This document shows positions 1 to 5,194 of a stretch of DNA of 5,794 nt, piece by piece. The position numbers and the translations under genes are program-made. Below the pieces are notes generated by a model. The model was not told the origin of the DNA. It searched no databases and saw only the letters and a list, made by a program, of their open reading frames with translations. Origin of the DNA: VGEM01 sp033764265 (GTDB taxonomy: Bacteria > Pseudomonadota > Alphaproteobacteria > Rhodospirillales > Rhodospirillaceae). Positions within the stretch are counted from its first letter, which is position 1, and each line of letters begins with the position of its first letter. Location: NCBI GenBank assembly GCA_033764265.1, contig JANRJB010000094.1, positions 1 to 5,794 on the forward strand. Direction: 5' to 3'.

Positions 1-2
1 GC

Positions 3-2324
3 CTACACCGCCACCACGCCCTCGGGGGCGACCGGCAGGGTGCGGATGCGCTGGCCGGTGGCGGCGAAGATGGCGTTGCACAGGGCCGGCGCGATGCCGG
101 GCAGGCCGACCTCGCCGATACCGCCGGGGTGGCCGCCTTGCGCCATCACGTACGTTTCGACGATCGGCGGCGTGTCGGCCAGCTTCATCATGCGGTAGTC
201 GTCGAAGTTGCCGGTGACGGCCGCGCCGTCCTTCATCTGCACCTTGCCGTACAGCGCCGCCGACAATCCGTCGATCACCGCGCTTTCGATCTGGGCGCTG
301 ATGATGTTGGGGTTGACCGCGGTGTGCGGATCGACCACCGACACCACGCGATCGACGGTGAGCGCGCCGTCGGCGGCGACCGTCACCTCGATCACCTGGC
401 CAATGGTCGACAGGAACACGTCGAGCAGCGCGACCCCGCGCCCGCGACGCGCACCACTCGTTGATCCACCTGGCGCCGGTGCAAGCGGCGTGCCCCAGCC
501 GGCCTTCTCGGCGACCGCGTCCAGCACCGCCTTGTGCAGCGGCTTGTCCTGCAACAGCCGCCGGCGGAACTCGACCGGATCGACCCCGGCCGCATGGGCC
601 AGCTCGTCGATGAAACTTTCCTGGTAGAAGCCGTTGTGCGAGGCCGCGACGCTGCGCCAGTTGCCCGAGGGCACCAGGTTCTCCTGCGGCTGGATGGCGA
701 GGTTGAGATTGGGGATGGCGTAGGTGCCCTGGCTCATGGGCGAGACCATGCCCTGGTCCTTGCGCGGCTCCATCTGGAAGCCGGAGTCATTGCGCGTGCC
801 GAAATCGAAGCTGACGGTTTTCGCCACGACCAGAAAGTCGAGCGCGGTGGCGTTGCCCGCGGCATCCAGCGCGCCCTTGAAGCGCGCCACGCCGGCCGGG
901 CGATAGGTGTCGTGGCGCACGTCCTGCTCGCGCGACCAGGTCAGCTTGACCGGCCGGCCCGGCACCTGCATGGCCACGGTCACGGCCTGGCGCACGAAGT
1001 CCATGTCGGCGCGCCGGCCGAAACCGCCGCCCATCAGCACGTTGTGCACGCGCACGTTCTTCTTCGGCACGCCCGCGGTTTTGGCGGCGCTGCCCTGCGC
1101 CTGACTGGTGGACTGGCTGGGCGCCCACACCGTCACCTTGGCGTTCTCGGGGTTGCCGTCGGCGGCCGGCTCGTACAACGCGGTTGCGTTCATCGGCTCC
1201 ATGCACAGGTGCGCGAGGTACGGCACCTCGTACACGGCTTCGACCGTCTTGGCGGCGGCGGCGAAGGCGGCGGCCGCGTCGCCGGCGGTGTGCAGCACGG
1301 CCGGGTCGGGCGCATCGAACTGGGTCTTGTAGCCGGCGGTCAGGTCGGCGGTGTCGACGCGGACGCCCGTGGTCGGTTCGGCGAACGCGACATCGAGCGC
1401 GCGCACCGCCTGCTCGGCCCGCCAGGTGCTGTCGGCCACCGCCGCGACGCAATCGGGCCCGGCCTTGAAGGTGCCGATCACGCCCGGTCGATCCTTGATG
1501 CTGTCGGCATTGATGGCGCCAACGGTCGATCCGTAGACCGGCGCGTGGCGGATGGCGGCGTAGACCATGTCGGGCAGGCGCAGGTCGATGCCGTACACGG
1601 CCGAGCCGTCGACCTTCATCGGTGCATCCAGCCGGTTGAGCGGCTGGCCGATGAGCTTGAAATTTTCCGGCGCGCGCAGCGGCGGATCGGACGGCGTCGG
1701 CAGTTGGGCGGCCGCCTCGGCCAGCTCGCCATAGCCCAGCGACCGGTTCGAAGCGGCGTGGATCACGCGGCCCTTGTCGGTGGTCAGCTCGCGCGCGGGC
1801 ACGCCCAGCTGCGCGGCGGCGGCGGCCTTCAGCATCTCGCGCGCGGTGGCGCCGACCAGGCGCAGATAGTTGTAGTTGCCGAAGATCGCCGACGAGCCGC
1901 CGGTGAACACCATGCCGATCAGCGGCGAGATTTTGTTCAGCGCCCAGCGCGTGGCGTCGGCCAGCCGGCCGGGATCGAGGAAGATGGCCGGCACCGCCTC
2001 GGCGATGACGTAGCTGCCGTAGTCCTTGTCGATCGGCGCCAGCTCGAAGTCGACCATCGACCAGTCGGCGTCCAGTTCCTCGGCCACCAGCTGCGGCACG
2101 GCGGTGGCGACCCCCTGCCCCAGCTCGGCCATCGGCATGGCGATGACGACGCGGCCGTCGCGGCCGATCTTGACGTAGGCGTGGATCACCGCCTTGTCGG
2201 GCGTGGTGGCGGCGAACTTGGCGCGCGCGTCGCCGTCCTTCAGCGATTGCCAGCCGTAGGCCACCGCCAGGCCGCCGGTGACGGCGACGCCGGACAAGAT
2301 CATCGAACGCCGGGAAAGGGCCAC
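3..2324 (-). CDS. Molybdopterin-binding large subunit of an aldehyde dehydrogenase / isoquinoline 1-oxidoreductase-type (IorB-like) enzyme, Tat-exported
   Basis: A complete 773-residue protein of the xanthine dehydrogenase/molybdenum hydroxylase family, which hydroxylates aldehydes or N-heterocycles at a Mo-molybdopterin centre. The N-terminus is a Tat signal (SRRSMIL, residues 4-10, then a hydrophobic stretch to about 24), so it should fold in the cytoplasm and act in the periplasm. Family motifs follow in order: AELGQG (66-71), TGGSSA (141-146), CMEPMNAT (374-381), GGGFGRR (432-438, Mo-cofactor loop), GNWRSV (554-559), ESFIDELA (569-576), VNPN (670-673) and GGIGEVGLP (734-742), in which Glu738 matches the catalytic base glutamate. 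The Tat signal and single-chain layout, without N-terminal FeS or FAD domains, point to the IorB/QorL-like periplasmic group rather than classical xanthine dehydrogenase. The start is GTG; the next ATG (residue 8) would remove the twin arginine. Stop is TAG at 3-5. The [2Fe-2S] partner subunit is not in the window. A rare-codon Gly/Ser linker lies at residues 615-625. Substrate cannot be told. Confidence 0.93.
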   Translation of the reverse strand: MALSRRSMILSGVAVTGGLAVAYGWQSLKDGDARAKFAATTPDKAVIHAYVKIGRDGRVVIAMPMAELGQGVATAVPQLVAEELDADWSMVDFELAPIDKDYGSYVIAEAVPAIFLDPGRLADATRWALNKISPLIGMVFTGGSSAIFGNYNYLRLVGATAREMLKAAAAAQLGVPARELTTDKGRVIHAASNRSLGYGELAEAAAQLPTPSDPPLRAPENFKLIGQPLNRLDAPMKVDGSAVYGIDLRLPDMVYAAIRHAPVYGSTVGAINADSIKDRPGVIGTFKAGPDCVAAVADSTWRAEQAVRALDVAFAEPTTGVRVDTADLTAGYKTQFDAPDPAVLHTAGDAAAAFAAAAKTVEAVYEVPYLAHLCMEPMNATALYEPAADGNPENAKVTVWAPSQSTSQAQGSAAKTAGVPKKNVRVHNVLMGGGFGRRADMDFVRQAVTVAMQVPGRPVKLTWSREQDVRHDTYRPAGVARFKGALDAAGNATALDFLVVAKTVSFDFGTRNDSGFQMEPRKDQGMVSPMSQGTYAIPNLNLAIQPQENLVPSGNWRSVAASHNGFYQESFIDELAHAAGVDPVEFRRRLLQDKPLHKAVLDAVAEKAGWGTPLAPAPGGSTSGARRGRGVALLDVFLSTIGQVIEVTVAADGALTVDRVVSVVDPHTAVNPNIISAQIESAVIDGLSAALYGKVQMKDGAAVTGNFDDYRMMKLADTPPIVETYVMAQGGHPGGIGEVGLPGIAPALCNAIFAATGQRIRTLPVAPEGVVAV

Positions 2325-2331
2325 GGGATTG

Positions 2332-2336
2332 CCTCC
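2332..2336 (-). promoter_or_regulatory. Ribosome binding site fixing the GTG start of the molybdenum enzyme
   Basis: The minus strand reads GGAGG followed by 7 bases and then GTG at 2322-2324. The strength and spacing of this Shine-Dalgarno sequence support the GTG as the true start, which keeps the twin-arginine signal intact. The in-frame ATG at 2301-2303 has no such element in position. Confidence 0.8.
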
Positions 2337-2350
2337 GCTGTTGATGGCGC

Positions 2351-2379
2351 AATCTAGTGGCCCGGCCGCGGCAAGACAA
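2351..2379 (-). promoter_or_regulatory. Candidate sigma70-type promoter for the molybdenum enzyme gene
   Basis: On the minus strand TTGTCT (2374-2379) is followed by a 17-base spacer and TAGATT (2351-2356). Each hexamer matches four of six consensus positions (TTGACA and TATAAT) and the spacer is ideal. A start of transcription near 2344 would leave a leader of about 20 bases that holds the GGAGG at 2332-2336. It sits in the only sizeable gap of the window (2325-2450), where a separate promoter is plausible. In a GC-rich genome a TAGATT box is uncommon by chance, but no experiment supports it here. Confidence 0.45.
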
Positions 2380-2406
2380 ACCGCGACGACGGCCGCGACT
2401 TCGACC

Positions 2407-2420
2407 GATCGCGGATCGCG
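2407..2420. repeat. Tandem 7-base repeat (GATCGCG x2) in the gap upstream of the molybdenum enzyme
   Basis: Two exact adjacent copies of GATCGCG lie between the last GST gene and the candidate promoter. The same bases can form a small stem of five pairs (2409-2413 with 2417-2421) around a 3-base loop. On the promoter model they sit about 60-75 bases upstream of the transcription start, where an activator could bind. There is no T-run beside the stem, so it is not a convincing terminator. It may be chance in GC-rich DNA. Confidence 0.3.
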
Positions 2421-2450
2421 ACTATGGTGCGGACAATACCCCGACCGAGA

Positions 2451-3074
2451 TCAGGGCCGCGGCATCGCCGCGACCTTCTTGGCGGCGTCGCGGGCCTGAC
2501 ACGCCGACAACCAGCGGGCGGCGTTGGGGTAGGCCGTCCAGTCGAACTTGACCATCGCCAGGCTGCCCAACACGCAGGCGACGTTCAGGTCGGCGATGGT
2601 GAACGTCGCGCCGACCAGATAGCTGCGCCCCGCCAACTGTTCGTCGAGGTATTTCAAGGCCGGCTTCAACCGCGCCTCGTGAGCGGCATAGACCGCTATA
2701 TCGCGTGCCGGCTCGGGCTTGAACACTTTCTCGACGATCATGCCGACGGCGAAGTTCTCCACCTCGGTCGCCACCCACATCGTCCATTGGATGCACTTGG
2801 CCTGGCCGGCCCAGTCGGTGGGGTACAACTTGCCCGCGCCATAGCGCTGCGCCAAGTACAGATTGATGCCGAAGCTTTCGGCCATCGCCACGTTGCCGTC
2901 GCTGTCAGCCATCGCCGGCACCTTGCCCGCCGGATTGGCGGCCAGCAACTCGGCCGGCTTGGGCTGACCCGGCGCGAAGGCGAACTTTTTCTGTTCGTAA
3001 GGAACGCCCAGTTCCTCCAGCACCCAGATGTTGCGCGTGGCGCGCGAATTGTTGCCGCCGAAAATGGTGATCAT
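2451..3074 (-). CDS. Glutathione S-transferase family protein, third and most diverged tandem copy
   Basis: A 207-residue cytoplasmic GST, the usual full length. The N-terminal thioredoxin-fold domain (about 1-80) holds the probable catalytic Ser10 (NNS-RATRN), the cis-proline loop NPAGKVPA (47-54) and the glutathione gamma-glutamyl contact ES (66-67). The all-helical C-terminal domain (about 90-200) has the shared KCIQWT segment (93-98) and the N-capping box TIAD (159-162). It is last of three tandem copies and by eye about 45-50% identical to the first. It differs from the other two by a two-residue insertion before the ES motif (ADSDG) and by loss of the EYLVR segment after the N-cap (GSLAM instead), so its substrate pocket may have diverged. 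The ATG at 3072-3074 is preceded by AAGGAG; stop is TGA. It begins 12 bases after the previous GST, so co-translation is likely. Whether it conjugates, isomerises or reduces its substrate is unknown. Confidence 0.92.
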   Translation of the reverse strand: MITIFGGNNSRATRNIWVLEELGVPYEQKKFAFAPGQPKPAELLAANPAGKVPAMADSDGNVAMAESFGINLYLAQRYGAGKLYPTDWAGQAKCIQWTMWVATEVENFAVGMIVEKVFKPEPARDIAVYAAHEARLKPALKYLDEQLAGRSYLVGATFTIADLNVACVLGSLAMVKFDWTAYPNAARWLSACQARDAAKKVAAMPRP

Positions 3075-3082
3075 CGAACGTG

Positions 3083-3088
3083 CTCCTT
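3083..3088 (-). promoter_or_regulatory. Ribosome binding site of the third GST, overlapping the stop codon of the second
   Basis: AAGGAG on the minus strand lies 8 bases before the ATG at 3072-3074 and shares its first two bases with the TAA stop (3087-3089) of the preceding gene. Ribosomes finishing the second GST would end on this site, which points to coupled translation. Confidence 0.75.
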
Positions 3089-3722
3089 ATGCCGCTGCTT
3101 TCATCGCCGCCACGCGCAGGTCCTGGACCTTGCGATAGGCCGGGCGTCCCGTGCACGCCTGGTACCAGGCCGCCACCTTGGGCCACGGCGACAGGTCGAA
3201 TTCGCTGCGCACCAGGTATTCCATCACGCACGCGGCGTTAAGGTCGGCGACGGTGAACGATGCGCCCAGCAGGTAAGGCGATTGCGCCAGGGCGACGTTC
3301 AGCACCTCGACGATGGGCTTGGCTTTCTCGGCCAGTTCGGCCAACAGCTTGGCGTCGCGCTCCTCGGGCTTCTTGAAGAACACTTCGCGCAGCCGTCCGT
3401 AGGCCACCGGCTCCAGCTCGGCGCCGGCCCACATCGTCCACTGCAGGCAGCGCGCCTGGTCTTTGGCTGCGCTCGGCCACACCGTACCCTTGCCGTAGGT
3501 TTGGGCGATGTAGAGGTTGATGGCGAGGGATTCGCTCATCACCACGTCGCCGTCGACGATGGCCGGCATCTTGCCTGCCGGGTTGATGGCCAGGAATGCC
3601 GGCTGCTTGTGCTCGGCCTTGCGGAAATCCAGCGCGACGATGTCGTAGGCCGCGCCTGCTTCCTCCGCCGCCCACGCGTTGCGCGAGGCGCGCGACATGA
3701 TGGACCCGTAAATCTTGATCAT
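3087..3722 (-). CDS. Glutathione S-transferase family protein, second tandem copy
   Basis: A 211-residue GST. The thioredoxin-fold domain has Ser10 in SIMS-RASRN as the likely residue activating glutathione, the loop NPAGKMPA (47-54) and ES (64-65). The helical domain carries RCLQWT (91-96), the N-cap TVAD (157-160) and EYLVR (168-172). Ungapped hand alignment with the upstream copy gives about 117 identities in 206 positions (57%), so the two are recent tandem paralogues by GST standards. The reading frame stays open upstream to about 4130, but that part runs through the previous GST in another frame. The true start is ATG at 3720-3722, because the GST fold begins there (MIKIYG, like MITLYG and MITIFG in the other two) and GAGGAG lies 10 bases upstream. 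It follows the first copy by 29 bases. Biochemical activity and substrate are not predictable from sequence. Confidence 0.93.
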   Translation of the reverse strand: MIKIYGSIMSRASRNAWAAEEAGAAYDIVALDFRKAEHKQPAFLAINPAGKMPAIVDGDVVMSESLAINLYIAQTYGKGTVWPSAAKDQARCLQWTMWAGAELEPVAYGRLREVFFKKPEERDAKLLAELAEKAKPIVEVLNVALAQSPYLLGASFTVADLNAACVMEYLVRSEFDLSPWPKVAAWYQACTGRPAYRKVQDLRVAAMKAAA

Positions 3723-3732
3723 GGCGTCAATG

Positions 3733-3738
3733 CTCCTC
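3733..3738 (-). promoter_or_regulatory. Ribosome binding site deciding the start of the second GST
   Basis: GAGGAG on the minus strand, with a rather long 10-base spacer to the ATG at 3720-3722. It rules in the short GST start over any upstream start in the long open frame. Confidence 0.65.
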
Positions 3739-3751
3739 AACAATCGGCGGC

Positions 3752-4372
3752 TTAGGCCGCCAGTTTCATCCGGTTCACTTTCTGGTTCGCCGGCCGGTCG
3801 AGGCAGGCGGTCAGCCATTTGTGCACCGCCGGCCACGGCGACACATCGAACTTGGTGCGCACCAGATATTCCGCCACCGCGGCGACGTTCAAGTCGGCGA
3901 CGGTGAAATGCGCCCCGGCCAGATAGGGCGACTTGGTCAGCGCCGTGTTGAGGGTGGTCAGCACCGGCTTGGTGCGTTCGGCCAGGGCCTCGACGGCCTT
4001 GGCATCGCGCTTGTCCTCGGGCGTCATGAACAACTGGATCAAACGCCCCACCGCCGGCGGTTCCAGCTCGGTGGCCGCCCACAGCGTCCACTGGATGCAC
4101 TTGGCGCGCCCGGCGGCATCGGCCGGCCACAGCGTACCCTGGCCGTAGGTGTGGGCGAGATACAGGTTCATGCCCAGGGATTCGGTCATCACCACGTCGC
4201 CGTCGGTCAGCGCCGGAATCTTGCCGGCCGGATTGATCGCCAGAAACGCAGCGTTCTTGGTGTCGCCCTTGGCGTAGTCGTAGGGCACGTGGGTGTAGGG
4301 CACGCCCAGTTCCTCAAGCACCCACAGATTGCGCGAGGTGCGCGAGGCGGCCTTGCCGTACAAGGTGATCAT
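3752..4372 (-). CDS. Glutathione S-transferase family protein, first tandem copy
   Basis: A 206-residue GST, standard length, cytoplasmic. Visible elements are MITLYG at the first beta strand, Ser10 in KAAS-RTSRN, the cis-proline loop NPAGKIPA (47-54), ES (64-65), KCIQWT (91-96), the N-cap box TVAD (157-160), EYLVR (168-172) and a final helix ending KLAA. Serine rather than tyrosine or cysteine at position 10 is seen in theta/nu-like bacterial GSTs and differs from the cysteine of the beta class; the class here is inferred, not proven. The start chosen is ATG at 4370-4372. An upstream in-frame ATG (4430-4432) would add 20 basic, non-GST residues lying inside the isomerase gene. The chosen ATG overlaps the isomerase stop as ATGA and has GGAGG upstream, so translation is probably coupled to the isomerase. 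Stop is TAA. Confidence 0.93.
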   Translation of the reverse strand: MITLYGKAASRTSRNLWVLEELGVPYTHVPYDYAKGDTKNAAFLAINPAGKIPALTDGDVVMTESLGMNLYLAHTYGQGTLWPADAAGRAKCIQWTLWAATELEPPAVGRLIQLFMTPEDKRDAKAVEALAERTKPVLTTLNTALTKSPYLAGAHFTVADLNVAAVAEYLVRTKFDVSPWPAVHKWLTACLDRPANQKVNRMKLAA

Positions 4373-5190
4373 CGGCGCGTCCCTCCCTTTTTCGATTTTT
4401 CGCCGGCGTCCGGCGGCGCAGCGATACCCCATTCCTTGGCCCAGCCCAAGCCGGGAATCGTCTGCGTCCGCGGCGCGTATTCGGCGCCGACCCAGCCTTC
4501 GTAGCCATGGGCGTCGAGCAGATCGAACAGGTAGCGCCAGTTCAGCTCGCCCATGCGGTCGGGTTCGTGGCGGCCCGGCACCTGCGCCACCTGGATGTGG
4601 GCGATCAGGTCCATGTTGGCTTCGAGAAAGTCGGTGATGCCGCCTTCGCGGCTCTGGGCGTGGAAAATGTCGTACTGCAGTCGCACGCCGGGATGATCGA
4701 GCTGGCGCAGTACCGTCACCGCGTCACTGGGCAGCGAGAGAAAATAACCCGGCAGGTTGATGGGCTCGATCAACACGGTCACGCCCTCGGCATGGAATTG
4801 CTGGGCGGCATAGGCCAGGTTTTCGAGGTAGGCATCCATCGCTGCCTCGATCTGGTCGTCGGGCACCACGCCGGCCAGCACGTGCACCTGCTTGCAGTCG
4901 GTGAACTCCAGATAGGGCCAGACCTGGTCGAGCGAGCGGCGAAAGTCCGCCTTGCGCCCGGGCAGCGCCGCCAGGCCGCGTTCGCCGGCGGCGTAGTCGC
5001 CGGGCGGCGCGTTGAACAGCACGAATTCGACGCCGGCCATGGCCGCCTTGTCGCCGACCTGCGCCGCCGGCGCCTCGTACGGAAACATGCACTCGACGCC
5101 GGTGAAGCCGCACGCGGCCGCCAGTGCGAAACGGTCGAGGAACGGCGCCTCGGTGAACAGCATCGAAACGTTGGCGGCGAAACGGGGCAT
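4369..5190 (-). CDS. hyi: Hydroxypyruvate isomerase / 2-oxo-tetronate isomerase family protein (TIM barrel)
   Basis: A 273-residue protein of the Hyi/OtnI family, xylose-isomerase-like TIM barrels. Hyi interconverts hydroxypyruvate and tartronate semialdehyde in glyoxylate metabolism; OtnI does the matching step on 2-oxo-tetronates. Sequence alone does not separate these well. Family signatures: RFAANVSMLF (3-12), GFTGVECMFPYE (28-39), GDYAAGERG (64-72), IEPIN (141-145), QYDIFH (172-177), HIQVA (198-202), GELNW (214-218) and GWVGAEY (232-238). Probable metal/substrate residues are Glu142, Asp174, His177, Gln200 and Glu237. After the usual end of the fold (GLGW, 247-250) there is a charged tail of some 20 residues ending KSKKGGTRR, longer than in E. 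coli Hyi (about 258 residues). The tail codons contain the next gene's ribosome binding site, and the TGA overlaps its ATG. The start ATG lies 4 bases after the ELM1-like stop with only a weak Shine-Dalgarno (GAAAG, 5200-5204), so it probably depends on upstream translation. Confidence 0.92.
   Translation of the reverse strand: MPRFAANVSMLFTEAPFLDRFALAAACGFTGVECMFPYEAPAAQVGDKAAMAGVEFVLFNAPPGDYAAGERGLAALPGRKADFRRSLDQVWPYLEFTDCKQVHVLAGVVPDDQIEAAMDAYLENLAYAAQQFHAEGVTVLIEPINLPGYFLSLPSDAVTVLRQLDHPGVRLQYDIFHAQSREGGITDFLEANMDLIAHIQVAQVPGRHEPDRMGELNWRYLFDLLDAHGYEGWVGAEYAPRTQTIPGLGWAKEWGIAAPPDAGEKSKKGGTRR
4382..4386 (-). promoter_or_regulatory. Ribosome binding site of the first GST, inside the 3' end of the isomerase gene
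   Basis: GGAGG (within GGGAGGG, 4381-4387) lies 9 bases before the ATG at 4370-4372. It falls within the Lys-Gly-Gly codons of the isomerase tail, so those codons do double duty. Together with the ATGA overlap at 4369-4372 it marks stop-start coupling. Confidence 0.8.
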
Positions 5191-5194
5191 GGCT

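Noticed and set aside
534..2357. A 607-codon open frame on the plus strand
   Set aside because: It lies fully antisense to the molybdenum enzyme, and its His/Arg/Gly/Val-rich translation is what the reverse complement of GC-biased codons gives. No domain is recognisable.
2365..2387. Imperfect 7-pair stem with a 9-base loop after the GST operon, considered as a terminator
   Set aside because: One pair is a wobble, there is no T-run, and it overlaps the -35 box of the candidate promoter.
2424..3755. A 443-codon open frame on the plus strand across the GST genes
   Set aside because: Antisense to two GSTs with clear motifs; composition is typical of a shadow frame, and no domain or good ribosome binding site is seen.
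3723..4130. N-terminal extension of the second GST
   Set aside because: The frame is open but runs through the first GST in another frame, has arginine-rich shadow composition, and the GST fold and ribosome binding site both place the start at 3722.
4401..4415. Perfect 6-base-pair stem with a 3-base loop, considered as a terminator
   Set aside because: It lies inside the isomerase gene, and on the transcribed (minus) strand it is followed by A-rich, not T-rich, sequence, so it cannot be an intrinsic terminator there.
4373..4432. 20-residue N-terminal extension of the first GST
   Set aside because: The added residues are basic and unlike GST. The ATG at 4370-4372 has the GGAGG and aligns with the other two copies.
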